In this document: positions 17,975 to 26,885 of the stretch, one piece after another
Position numbering within the stretch: the first letter of the stretch is position 1
Layout: the number at the start of each line of letters is the position of its first letter
Assembly: GCA_022791755.1 (NCBI GenBank)
Contig: JAAVZR010000003.1
Span: 1-64,000, forward strand
Direction of reading: 5' to 3'
DNA length: 64,000 nucleotides
Source of the DNA: Lachnospiraceae bacterium
GTDB taxonomy: Bacteria > Bacillota > Clostridia > Lachnospirales > Lachnospiraceae
Notes under the pieces: generated by a model
Database searches by the model: none
What the model saw: the letters and a program-made list of their open reading frames with translations, nothing else
Told to the model about the DNA's origin: nothing
Position numbers and translations under genes: made by a program

Positions 17975-18922
17975 TTACAGATCAATCTGGGCAATGACGG
18001 CTTTCAGGGCGTCGGCGCTGGCACGCAGTTTGGCGATTTCTTCCTCGGTCAGCCGGACGGGGACTTTGCCCTGGACGCCGTTGGGGCCTACTAAGGTCAG
18101 GGTGCTCAGGCAGACGTCTTCGATACCGTATTCGCCGTGGAGCATGGAGGACACGGTAGCGATGGAGTCGTAGGCCGAAAGCAGGATGGCGCAGAGCTTG
18201 CAGACGGCGACGGAGACGGCATAGAAGGTCGCGCCTTTGCGGGCGATGATCTGACCGCCGGATTTATGGACGTATTCCACCATACCTTCATGGTCAAGCT
18301 CCTCAGGGAGGTGGCCTGTTTTACGGCGCAGATCAAGGAACTGCTCCAGTTCGACGCCGGAGACCTCCGCGCAGGACCAGGGCACGAAAGAGGTGTCGCC
18401 GTGTTCGCCGAATACGTAGGCATGGATATTTTTCTGGGCAATATTCAGATGCTGGGAAAGGCCGAAACGCAGTCTGGCCGTATCCAGAAGTGTGCCGGAG
18501 CCGATAACCTGATTTTCGGGCAGGCCGGAGATCCTGGTGAAGACATAGGTCATAACGTCTACAGGGTTGCTGACGATGACGTAGAGGGCCTTCGGAGCCT
18601 CTTTTACGATCTGGGGAGTGATGTCCTTTAGGATATTGACGTTGGTCTGGGTCAGCTCCAGCCGGGTCTGGCCGGGCTTGCGGGCAATACCGGAGGTGAT
18701 GATGACAATGTCGGAATTTTTGGCGTCGGCATAGTCTCCGGCCACGATGGAGATCGGGTCGCGGAAGCAGGTACCCTGCACAATATCCATGACCTCTCCG
18801 TCTACTTTCTCTTTGTTGATATCGATCAGGACGATCTCAGAAGCGATGTCTTCGTTGGACAGGGTGTAAGCGATGGTGGCGCCGACGCTTCCGGCGCCGA
18901 TGATGGTAATTTTGCTTTTCAT
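17975..18922 (-). CDS. Lactate/malate dehydrogenase family; probable malate dehydrogenase
   Basis: MKSKITIIGAGSVGATIAYTL...GEHGDTSFVPWS; substrate loop SGIARKPGQTRLELTQTN has Arg where LDH has Gln102; RBS GGAG before 18922. Confidence 0.88.
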   Translation of the reverse strand: MKSKITIIGAGSVGATIAYTLSNEDIASEIVLIDINKEKVDGEVMDIVQGTCFRDPISIVAGDYADAKNSDIVIITSGIARKPGQTRLELTQTNVNILKDITPQIVKEAPKALYVIVSNPVDVMTYVFTRISGLPENQVIGSGTLLDTARLRFGLSQHLNIAQKNIHAYVFGEHGDTSFVPWSCAEVSGVELEQFLDLRRKTGHLPEELDHEGMVEYVHKSGGQIIARKGATFYAVSVAVCKLCAILLSAYDSIATVSSMLHGEYGIEDVCLSTLTLVGPNGVQGKVPVRLTEEEIAKLRASADALKAVIAQIDL

Positions 18923-18997
18923 GAGGTAGTCTCCTTTTGATTGTTTTGATTCCGTCGTATCCGATCCGGGACAGTATATGCCCAAATCCATTTTCGT

Positions 18998-19026
18998 ATT
19001 ATAAATCATTGATAAGGATTTGACAA
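18998..19026 (-). promoter_or_regulatory. Promoter of the mdh-hdrBCA-flxDCBA-frdBA-fumAB operon
   Basis: Reverse strand TTGTCA (19026-19021), 17 bp, TATAAT (19003-18998). Confidence 0.8.
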
Positions 19027-19188
19027 CTGGCTATTTTGACAAAATTATGTCTTCTATTGGTTTTTCTATCAGGGTTTTTCACAAAGCAGTGGAAAGGAAT
19101 GGAAAATATGTACAAAGGGAAGAAACGGGACTGCCGGGCCATGGCTTTTTACATGTAAATTCTGTCATGTCCGAAGTAAAAGAATGGG

Positions 19189-19217
19189 TTGACAGGCCTT
19201 TATTTACAGGATATACT
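19189..19217 (+). promoter_or_regulatory. Promoter of the DUF2871-like gene
   Basis: TTGACA (19189-19194), 17 bp, TATACT (19212-19217). Confidence 0.75.
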
Positions 19218-19276
19218 TTACCGGACAAGGCCTGGAACCCCTTATCTCTCCGGCTGAAGTTAAAATATGGGAATCT

Positions 19277-19702
19277 GTGATGGAGGTTGATATGATGAAG
19301 CGATATGCAAATCTGGCTCTTATCTATGCCGTGGCAGCCATGGCGGCAGGCGTGTTTTACAGGGAGTTTACAAAGTTCAGCCAGTTTACGGGACAGACGA
19401 ATCTCTCGGTAATGCACACGCATTATTTCATGCTGGGCATGTTCTTTTTCCTGATCCTGATGCTGGCGGAAAAAGCCTTTTCTTTTTCTGACAAAGGCTC
19501 CGGGAAGCTGGTTATCTTTTATCAGGCAGGGCTCAACATTACGGGACTTTCGTTTCTGGCCCGGGGGCTTTTGCAGGTGCAGGGGACAGATCTCAGCCGG
19601 GCTGTGGATGCCTCGATTTCGGGGATTGCGGGAATCGGGCATATTGTGATGGGAGTGAGTCTGGTTTTGATCCTGCTGAAAATCCGCCGCTGCGCCGCAT
19701 AA
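19277..19702 (+). CDS. DUF2871-like integral membrane protein
   Basis: YANLALIYAVAAMAAGVFYREFTKFSQFTGQTNLSVMHTHYFMLGMFFFLILML; four hydrophobic segments. Confidence 0.8.
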   Translation: MMEVDMMKRYANLALIYAVAAMAAGVFYREFTKFSQFTGQTNLSVMHTHYFMLGMFFFLILMLAEKAFSFSDKGSGKLVIFYQAGLNITGLSFLARGLLQVQGTDLSRAVDASISGIAGIGHIVMGVSLVLILLKIRRCAA

Positions 19703-19783
19703 AGGCATATAAGACGAATCCGGGATACGGCGAAAGGCCGGGCAGCTTTTGACAGGCTGTCCGGCCCTTTTTGCAAAGCAGCG

Positions 19784-20203
19784 TTAAATGGGCTTTATCA
19801 AAAACAGTTCCATGGGTTGTTCGTATCCCGGAATGTCGATGAGCAGGCCGCCGCAGTCGCGGTATCCGATTCTTCTGTAAAAGCGCTGCGCCTCTTCATC
19901 CGTCCGCGTGGAAACCAGCGTCATGCCATAGCCCTGGGATTTCATGTCTTTTTCCCAATATTCCATAAGTTTTCTGCCGTAGCCTCTGCCCTGACAGCCC
20001 GGAGCGATAAAGAGCATTGTGCAAAACGGCGTGTTGTCCCAAAAAAGATTATACCGCAAAAGGCCAACCGGGCAGCCGTCCTTCATAAAAATGTATCCCT
20101 GTCTGTCACGAACCTTTTTCGCAAATTCCGGTTCCGGCAGATGCCGGTCCAGGCCGTACCAGAATTTTTTGTCCTCTGTCCGCATATATCGGATTTCTTC
20201 CAT
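19784..20203 (-). CDS. GNAT-family N-acetyltransferase
   Basis: CTMLFIAPGCQGRGYGRKLMEYWE motif, STRTDEEAQRFYRRIGYRDCG. Confidence 0.88.
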   Translation of the reverse strand: MEEIRYMRTEDKKFWYGLDRHLPEPEFAKKVRDRQGYIFMKDGCPVGLLRYNLFWDNTPFCTMLFIAPGCQGRGYGRKLMEYWEKDMKSQGYGMTLVSTRTDEEAQRFYRRIGYRDCGGLLIDIPGYEQPMELFLIKPI

Positions 20204-20227
20204 GGCGCAGTTTCCTTTATTTTGTAT

Positions 20228-20473
20228 TTATCCTTGCTTACACCGGTTCCGTTTTTGCTGTGCAGGCTCATAAAAGAGCTGTTCGTCGAGGAAAAACAGC
20301 TCTTCCACCGGGACCTGTAACAGCCTCGCCATCTTAAGCGCCAGTTCCAGTGTGGGATTATATTTATCGTTTTCCACCGCGATGATTGTCTGCCGGCTTA
20401 CGCCCAGGGCTTTCGCCAGATCTTCCTGACGAAGGCCGGATTCTTTTCTCAGAGACCGGATTCGATTTCTCAT
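20228..20473 (-). CDS. XRE-family HTH regulator
   Basis: MRNRIRSLRKESGLRQEDLAKALGVSRQTIIAVENDKYNPTLELALKMARLLQVPVEELFF. Confidence 0.92.
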   Translation of the reverse strand: MRNRIRSLRKESGLRQEDLAKALGVSRQTIIAVENDKYNPTLELALKMARLLQVPVEELFFLDEQLFYEPAQQKRNRCKQG

Positions 20474-20477
20474 GGGA

Positions 20478-20810
20478 CTATGCCTTTACGAGAATCCAGT
20501 ATGTGCCGGCTGCCATGAAAACCAGGGACACCATCGCGGCAGCCAGGGCAGTCCAGAAAGGTATATTGGGTTCGCGGTACTCTTCTTCTCCGGCAGTCAT
20601 CCTTCGCTTCATCGCCATTTCGGAGAATCCCTGGACAGCGGCGGCGGCGCATACCAGAAGACCGGGCAGCGGACGATAGGGCTCGCCGTTTTGCAGAGTC
20701 TGCCAGCAGTGAAAGAATGTCCAGAAGCTCAGAACCAGCAACACCACATGGTAGCTTTTCTCTTTGGCACGCAGCTGTATGTTTCGCTCCATTTCGTCCA
20801 ACTTTTTCAT
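20478..20810 (-). CDS. Small membrane protein paired with XRE regulator
   Basis: MKKLDEMERNIQLRAKEKSYHVVLLVLSFWTFFHC...; abuts the XRE gene. Confidence 0.75.
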   Translation of the reverse strand: MKKLDEMERNIQLRAKEKSYHVVLLVLSFWTFFHCWQTLQNGEPYRPLPGLLVCAAAAVQGFSEMAMKRRMTAGEEEYREPNIPFWTALAAAMVSLVFMAAGTYWILVKA

Positions 20811-21022
20811 ATTGTATCCTCCCGTTTCGGTCTCCCAAAAATGTCAAATATCTTTTACATTTTAATTATAACCCCAGTGTGCAAAATGTCAAGAGCATTT
20901 TACATTTTTGTATTTTCCATACGGAAACCGGGCCAGAAACCCCAAAGCAGGCTTCTGACCCGGTATTTTCATTCATACGAATGAATCCCTGTTCCGCTTT
21001 TGGGCGCCATGCCCATGGGCGG

Positions 21023-21532
21023 TTACAGCGTCAGAGACGGCGCTGAATACACACGGGCTCCCAGTTCGCTGTTTAACATATACAGACCCTTTGCGTCGCT
21101 GCCGAAGAGCTCCATCTTCGTGACCATATCGGAAGCGTTCTTCTCCTCTTCGCCCTGTTCCTTCACGAACCAGTCCAGAAGCTGCATGGTGCGGAAATCC
21201 TTCACATCAAAGGCGGCGGCGTAGATTTCGTTAATCAGGGAGGTCACGTACTTTTCATGTTCCAGACCGGCTTTAAGAGGATCCATATTGTCTGAAAACT
21301 CCTTGTCCGGCTTGTCAATGGCCTCGAAGGTCACCTTCTGGCCGTTATTTTGCAGATACTGGTAGAACAGCATCGCGTGGTCGCGCTCCTCCTGCGCCTG
21401 GATCTTGTACCAGTTCTCAAAGCCGTCAAGGCCCACCGAGGCATAGTAATTGGCGAAATCCAGGTACAGATAAGCGGAATAAAACTCTTTGTTGATCTGC
21501 TGATTTATCAGGCTTGCTACTTTTGAATCCAT
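21023..21532 (-). CDS. Ferritin
   Basis: LINQQINKEFYSAYLYLDFANYYASVGLDGFENWYKIQAQEERDHAMLFYQYLQ. Confidence 0.95.
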   Translation of the reverse strand: MDSKVASLINQQINKEFYSAYLYLDFANYYASVGLDGFENWYKIQAQEERDHAMLFYQYLQNNGQKVTFEAIDKPDKEFSDNMDPLKAGLEHEKYVTSLINEIYAAAFDVKDFRTMQLLDWFVKEQGEEEKNASDMVTKMELFGSDAKGLYMLNSELGARVYSAPSLTL

Positions 21533-21733
21533 TTTATGTATACTCCTTCCTTCATATGACCTGCTCTCAGGCCGTCATGGCACACTCCTGCGGCGTCTCT
21601 CTGTGCGTATCCGATTCAAAGAGCACAGCGGACATCCGCTTCCTGTTTCTGCCCTATTGTACTACGGTTCGACAAAGAATGCAATACCATTTACCGGAGG
21701 ACAGCGCTGGCCTCTGAGAACCGGCAGCCACCG

Positions 21734-22336
21734 TCATTTCTCCAGAGCGATCTGCCGCGTCGCGATTCTCTCCGCCAGATGCCGGTTATGTGTGACCGCA
21801 AGAATTCCCATACGGCGTTTTTTGGCTTCCCTCAGGACAGCGTTCCAGATCTGGGCCTGCGTGACCGCGTCCATCATGGTGCTGATCTCGTCACAGATCA
21901 GATAATCCGCCCCGCTCATCAGTGCCCTTGCCACACAGAATCTTTGCAGCTCACCGCCGGACAGCTCACAGGGAAACCGGTCCAGCCATCGGCGCCGGAT
22001 CCCAAAGGTCTCCAGTATCTCTTCCATCCGTCCCCCGCTTTCTTCCAGCACGCGCTTAAGCCGCCAGCGGGGATTCACAGCCTTCTCCGGATGCTGACTG
22101 ATCAGCTGGACAGGACAGACGCCTTTGGCAGGCAGAGGGAAACCCTCTGCCTGAATCTGCCCTCTCTCCGGCCGCAGATAGCCGGCCAGCAGCATGGCCA
22201 GCGTCGTCTTGCCGCAGCCGCTGGGACCGGACACCACCAGGCATTCCCCTCTGTCTATTCTCACAGTCACGTCCTCCAGAATCCACGGCTGCTTTTTTTC
22301 ATAGCGAAAAAAGATATTTCCGGCCTCAAGCGCCAT
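21734..22336 (-). CDS. ABC transporter ATP-binding protein (Opp/Nik family, second ATPase)
   Basis: VSGPSGCGKTTLAMLLAGYLRPERG Walker A, LSGGELQRFCVARAL signature. Confidence 0.9.
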   Translation of the reverse strand: MALEAGNIFFRYEKKQPWILEDVTVRIDRGECLVVSGPSGCGKTTLAMLLAGYLRPERGQIQAEGFPLPAKGVCPVQLISQHPEKAVNPRWRLKRVLEESGGRMEEILETFGIRRRWLDRFPCELSGGELQRFCVARALMSGADYLICDEISTMMDAVTQAQIWNAVLREAKKRRMGILAVTHNRHLAERIATRQIALEK

Positions 22337-23261
22337 AGCAGCACCTCACCTCGCCGCCCCGCACCTGACGCACCGGCGGTGTTTCAGCCACGCACTTCGC
22401 CGTCCTGAACGGACAGCGCGGCGCAAACAGGCACCCTTTCGGCAGCTCCCCGGCATCGGGCTGACTCCCTTCGATGGGCTGAAATTCATTCTGCGGCAGC
22501 GCTCTCCACAGAGCCTGGGAATAGGGATGACGCAGCGCTCCTGGACCTGCCTTAAAATCCGAGGCTTTAGCTGTCTCCACCGTGGTTCCTGCGTAGAACA
22601 CAGCTACTCTGTCGGCGATTTCAACGGCCAGGTCTATATCATGGGTGATGAGGATGACGGCCCGGCCGCTGTCTGCCATTTCCCGAAATATCCTCAGGGC
22701 CTTTAGCGCCTGTTCCAGACTCATACCCGGCGTCGGCTCGTCTGCAATGATCAGCCTGGCATCTGTCAGCAGAGCAGTGGATACCAGAACGCGTCTGGCC
22801 ATGCCGCCGGAGAGCTGGAACGGGTAGAGCCGCTCCGTCTGATCCGGCAGTCCCAGATCTCTGAAAAGCTGCCGTCTCCTCTCTGCCGGACGAGGTCGGC
22901 GGTGTCCCTCCGCCTGTGCTCCCGTCCTCATCAAAGGGTCCAGAAAGGAAACGGACTGAGGTACTAACGCAATCTCCGTTCCCCGAAGCCGCGCCTGTCC
23001 TTCGGGCGTCAATTCTTCTCCCTGATACGATACATATCCCCGCACCGCGGCATTGTCCGGCAGAATACCAAGAATCGCCGAAGCCAACAGGCTCTTTCCG
23101 GAGCCGGAGGAGCCTGCCACCGCAAGGATTTCACCGGGGTACACGCTCAGATGCAGATCCGAGATGACCTGCTGATCCTCCTGCTTCAGGCCATGACCAT
23201 ACATCCGAAAAGAGACCGACAGGTCACGGATTTCCAGTAATGCTTCTGTTCTCTGCTCCAT
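22326..23261 (-). CDS. ABC transporter ATP-binding protein (Opp/Nik family)
   Basis: AGSSGSGKSLLASAILGILP, LSGGMARRVLVSTALL, C-terminal GCLFAPRCPFRTAKC oligopeptide/nickel-type motif. Confidence 0.92.
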   Translation of the reverse strand: MEQRTEALLEIRDLSVSFRMYGHGLKQEDQQVISDLHLSVYPGEILAVAGSSGSGKSLLASAILGILPDNAAVRGYVSYQGEELTPEGQARLRGTEIALVPQSVSFLDPLMRTGAQAEGHRRPRPAERRRQLFRDLGLPDQTERLYPFQLSGGMARRVLVSTALLTDARLIIADEPTPGMSLEQALKALRIFREMADSGRAVILITHDIDLAVEIADRVAVFYAGTTVETAKASDFKAGPGALRHPYSQALWRALPQNEFQPIEGSQPDAGELPKGCLFAPRCPFRTAKCVAETPPVRQVRGGEVRCCYGA

Positions 23262-23271
23262 ATCCTCCTCC

Positions 23272-24096
23272 TTATTCCTGTGCGCTGAAGGGGTTCAGAA
23301 TCTTTTGCAGTTCATCCCCCAGTCTGTCCACCGACAGCACGACCCACACCAGGGTAAGCCCCGGCAATACGGCAGGCCACCACAGGCCCGCTGAAATATA
23401 TCTCATACTCTCAGCCAGAATGATGCCGGTCGCCGGCTGCTCCGGCGGCAGGCCGAATCCCAGAAACGAAACCGCCGCTTCGTGCAGGATCGCATGGGGA
23501 AACATCAGTATCGCCCCTACCAAAAGCTGCGGCGCCAGATGTCCAAGCAGATGACGGGTCAGTATCCATCCTTCCGGTTTTCCCAGCTTTCGCGACACCG
23601 CGATATAGTGCCGGGACCGCAGCTGCAGCACCTCCCCCCGAATCAGACGGGCCAGGCTGCACCAGTGTGTGGCGGCGATGCCGGCAAGCAGCCCCTGAAA
23701 GCCCCGTCCCATGGCAAAGGAAATCAGGATAATCAGGACCATGTGGGGCACGCTCATCATCACATCAATCAGCCAGCTGATCGCGGCATCGACTCTCCCG
23801 GAACCGGCGGCTGCGGCGATCCCCACAAACACGGCGATCCCCGCGCTGATTGCGGAGGCTGCCGCTCCCACTGTCATGCTCACTGACATCCCCTTCAGAG
23901 TGCGCATCAGCAGATCCCGCCCCAGGGCATCCGTTCCGAAAGGATGCTCCAGGCAAGGCGGACGGCCGGCATCCAGAAAATCACCTTCCACCGCATCCCC
24001 GGATATCAGAATACCGGCCGCATATACGACCAGCAGCAGCATCGCCAGAGCGGCCGCCTGAATGACAGCTCTGGTACGACGGTTTCCTTTTTTCAT
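23272..24096 (-). CDS. ABC transporter permease (NikC/DppC-type)
   Basis: HPFGTDALGRDLLMRTLKGM, EAAVSFLGFGLPPEQPATGIILAE. Confidence 0.92.
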   Translation of the reverse strand: MKKGNRRTRAVIQAAALAMLLLVVYAAGILISGDAVEGDFLDAGRPPCLEHPFGTDALGRDLLMRTLKGMSVSMTVGAAASAISAGIAVFVGIAAAAGSGRVDAAISWLIDVMMSVPHMVLIILISFAMGRGFQGLLAGIAATHWCSLARLIRGEVLQLRSRHYIAVSRKLGKPEGWILTRHLLGHLAPQLLVGAILMFPHAILHEAAVSFLGFGLPPEQPATGIILAESMRYISAGLWWPAVLPGLTLVWVVLSVDRLGDELQKILNPFSAQE

Positions 24097-25124
24097 CGAA
24101 GCTCCTTTCGTATCTGCGGGTCAACAACTCTGTAAAGCAGGTTTGCCATCATATTTCCGGTACATACGAACAGCGCGGAACACAATGTGACGCCGAGAAG
24201 CAGCGGAACATCGCCGTTTTGTCCTGCGGCAGACACCGCGCTGCCCAGCCCGGGATAGCTGAATACATTTTCCGCCATAACCGAGCCGCCAAAGAGCTCC
24301 GCAAAAGACGCAAACTGCAAAGTCAGCCCCGGCAGCAGGATATTTCGCAGGCCGTGACGGCAAAGGATCGTGTATGGCCCCTCGCCTCTGGCCCGCGCAA
24401 ACAGGACATACTCGCTGTTTAACACATCTGAGAGCTTCCTGCGGGTATGCAGAGCGATATTGGCAAAGGACATAAGACTCAGGGTAAACGCCGGCAGAAT
24501 CAAATGATGGATTCTCTGCCACAGCGTCACATCCGCCCGAAGCACTCCCACCGGGGAGGAAAACCCCACGGGAAACCAACCCAGCCCTACGCAAAATACG
24601 ATCAGAAACACTAATCCCAGCCAGAATGTGGGGGTGGAGCTGAGAACGTAGCATATCCTCTTGAGAAGCTTATCCGGCCATCTGTCCTCATACATGCCCA
24701 TGATGCATCCCAGGAAAAAGCCGGTCACACCGGACAGAAGCCAGGCACAGAGCATCAGAGCCAGAGAATTTAAGAATCGTTCCCCGATAATATCCGCAAC
24801 CGGTCGGCGGTACAGGGCGGATTCCCCCAGATTGCCCCGCACAAGCTCGGACAGCCATCCCATATAACGCCGGACCGGCGGCTCATTCACCCCCCAGTAA
24901 TCCTCGATTTTTGCGCGCTGTTCGGGAGAAACCGCTGTTCCCAGTCCTGTGATATACTGCTGTACCGGATCCACCGGAGACATGGTGACCAGCGCAAAGG
25001 AAATAACGCTCACTGCCAGCAGCAGGGAGAGCATACGGATACTGCAGGTAAAGAAAACACGGACAAGCCGTCTGAAGGTCCCTCTTACAGCAATATTTCC
25101 TGACATCACCGGTCCCAGCTCCAT
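24093..25124 (-). CDS. ABC transporter permease (NikB/DppB-type)
   Basis: PVDPVQQYITGLG, YWGVNEPPVRRYMGWLSELVRGNLGESALYRRPV, GGSVMAENVFSYPGLG. Confidence 0.92.
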   Translation of the reverse strand: MELGPVMSGNIAVRGTFRRLVRVFFTCSIRMLSLLLAVSVISFALVTMSPVDPVQQYITGLGTAVSPEQRAKIEDYWGVNEPPVRRYMGWLSELVRGNLGESALYRRPVADIIGERFLNSLALMLCAWLLSGVTGFFLGCIMGMYEDRWPDKLLKRICYVLSSTPTFWLGLVFLIVFCVGLGWFPVGFSSPVGVLRADVTLWQRIHHLILPAFTLSLMSFANIALHTRRKLSDVLNSEYVLFARARGEGPYTILCRHGLRNILLPGLTLQFASFAELFGGSVMAENVFSYPGLGSAVSAAGQNGDVPLLLGVTLCSALFVCTGNMMANLLYRVVDPQIRKELR

Positions 25125-26698
25125 TCACTCAGATTTTGAATCAGCGGCAGGCCATGACCATGACCATGAATCGGCTGCTCTCCGATGGAGAGACCGTCCC
25201 GGACATAGGTTACATGATCCAGATTGACGATCCAGACCCAGGGACACTCCCCCCGCATCGAAGTACCCGTCTCGCCGTCCCACTGTACCTTCTGCCAGTT
25301 TGCATTGGCTTCCTCCACCGTGAGAGCCGCCATGGCCCTGTGAAGATAGCTGTCGGTCGCCTCGCTCCGATATCCCTCCGGATTATAGAAATCTGCAAGC
25401 AAAGCTCCGTCGGAGCGATACAGATAGTAGGTTTCATTGGGGATCGAAGATCCCCAGCCCATCATGACTGCTTCGGAGAACATCCGCTGCGTGATTTCAT
25501 CCCAGCTCACTCCCTCCACATGGATCCGGATCCCGATCTCGGCTACCTGCTGCGCCGCCGCCATGGCGACCGCCTGGCGCACCGAGTCACCGGCCGGATA
25601 CAGACAGGAAAACTCCGCCTTCAGCCCGTCCTTTTCGAGAATGCCGTCGCCGTCGGTATCTTCCCAGCCTCCGCGGGCCAGGAGCTGTTTCGCATACTCC
25701 GTATCGGTCTCTATGGCAACGTCGGGATTGTTCCACGGCATACCGTCGTTTTCCGAGTAGGCCGGCCTCGCAAAGCCGTTCAGCACCACACCGGCAATCT
25801 GTTCCCGATCAATCGCGTAAGCAACGGCCTGACGAACCTCAATATGACATGTCACATCGTTGCCCACCGGCGATCCGTTTTCCGTGGTCTGTCCCTCCCG
25901 GGGCAGCATGGGAAGCGTAAAGCCCCTGTTATCGGCGGAAGGAATCGCCTCCACATGATAGCCCTCCACCTGAGCCGTGCCCAGGGTGGCAGTGGAATAC
26001 GCCACGTCCACCTCCCCGGCCTGTACAGCCGCAAGGGCGGCATCCTCAGACATAAAAACCACAATAACATTTTTAATGGCAGGAACGCCGCCGTAATAGT
26101 TCTCGTTGGCCGTAAAGATCATCTGCTCCTGCGCTCTCCATTCCACCAGCTGATAGGGACCGGAGCCCACGGGACTGACGCCGTACGTCTCGTTGTAGGC
26201 ATGTTCTGGCACTATCCCTACCGAAGCCAGCGTATTAAGAAAAATAGACGCAGGCCGCGAAAGAGTAATCACCACCGTCCTGTCGTCCTGTGCTTTTGCA
26301 CTCTCCATATAGGTAAGATCCACCGAACCCTGAGCGGCCTTGGCCGTCTCCAGGGTAAAAGCAACATCCGCCGCCGTCACCCTCTCACCGTCGGTAAAAT
26401 ACGCATCGTCACGAATCGTAAAGGTCCATGTCAGACCGTCATCAGACAGCCGGTAATCCGCCGCCAGATCCTTTTCAAAGGTCAGATCCGCCGTATACCT
26501 CACCAGCGTGCTCTGCACCAGGGGAGAGCTGCCATGTCCCCATCCTCTGGTGGGATCAAGAGTCTCCGGCTCCGAACCGATGGCGATCACCACCTGGTCC
26601 CTCTCCTCGTTCGCAGCGGCTTCCTCCCGTTTACAGGCCCATAAGCATACCGGTATGAGAGCAGCCAGAAACAGGACCGTCATTTTTTTGAGATTCAC
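25106..26698 (-). CDS. Nickel/peptide-type extracellular solute-binding lipoprotein, GTG start
   Basis: VNLKKMTVLFLAALIPVCLWAC lipobox; SEPETLDPTRGWGHG; C-terminal IHGHGHGLPL; GGAGG before GTG. Confidence 0.85.
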   Translation of the reverse strand: MNLKKMTVLFLAALIPVCLWACKREEAAANEERDQVVIAIGSEPETLDPTRGWGHGSSPLVQSTLVRYTADLTFEKDLAADYRLSDDGLTWTFTIRDDAYFTDGERVTAADVAFTLETAKAAQGSVDLTYMESAKAQDDRTVVITLSRPASIFLNTLASVGIVPEHAYNETYGVSPVGSGPYQLVEWRAQEQMIFTANENYYGGVPAIKNVIVVFMSEDAALAAVQAGEVDVAYSTATLGTAQVEGYHVEAIPSADNRGFTLPMLPREGQTTENGSPVGNDVTCHIEVRQAVAYAIDREQIAGVVLNGFARPAYSENDGMPWNNPDVAIETDTEYAKQLLARGGWEDTDGDGILEKDGLKAEFSCLYPAGDSVRQAVAMAAAQQVAEIGIRIHVEGVSWDEITQRMFSEAVMMGWGSSIPNETYYLYRSDGALLADFYNPEGYRSEATDSYLHRAMAALTVEEANANWQKVQWDGETGTSMRGECPWVWIVNLDHVTYVRDGLSIGEQPIHGHGHGLPLIQNLSEWSWDR

Positions 26699-26744
26699 AG
26701 ATGTGTTTCCTCCGTTTCCGTTTATCTGTTTTCTTTTCTCCTGT

Positions 26745-26790
26745 AAAAAAGAAAGCACACAGATCCCCTTCGGAGGATATGTATGCTTTC
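26745..26790 (-). terminator. Intrinsic terminator in the 5' leader of the ABC operon (attenuator candidate)
   Basis: Reverse strand GAAAGCATACATATCCTCCGAAGGGGATCTGTGTGCTTTC followed by TTTTTT, downstream of promoter 26886-26914 and only about 47 nt before the GTG start. Confidence 0.8.
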
Positions 26791-26885
26791 TCAGCAAACG
26801 ATCTTTATCAAAATCTGATTTACAGGTATGACCAAAAACGCAGATACTTCTGTATCCGTTCAGACGGCTTCATGCCGCTTACGGT

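Noticed and set aside
19004-19044. Rex operator at the mdh/hdr promoter
   Set aside because: Repeats are direct TTGTCAAA copies rather than the TTGTTAA...TTAACAA palindrome
25136-26644. 502-aa + strand ORF opposite the solute-binding protein
   Set aside because: Antisense shadow ORF, no recognisable domain
26790-26880. NiCo (czcD) riboswitch upstream of the ABC operon
   Set aside because: Core GGGACAG-type motifs not visible; left as unassigned leader
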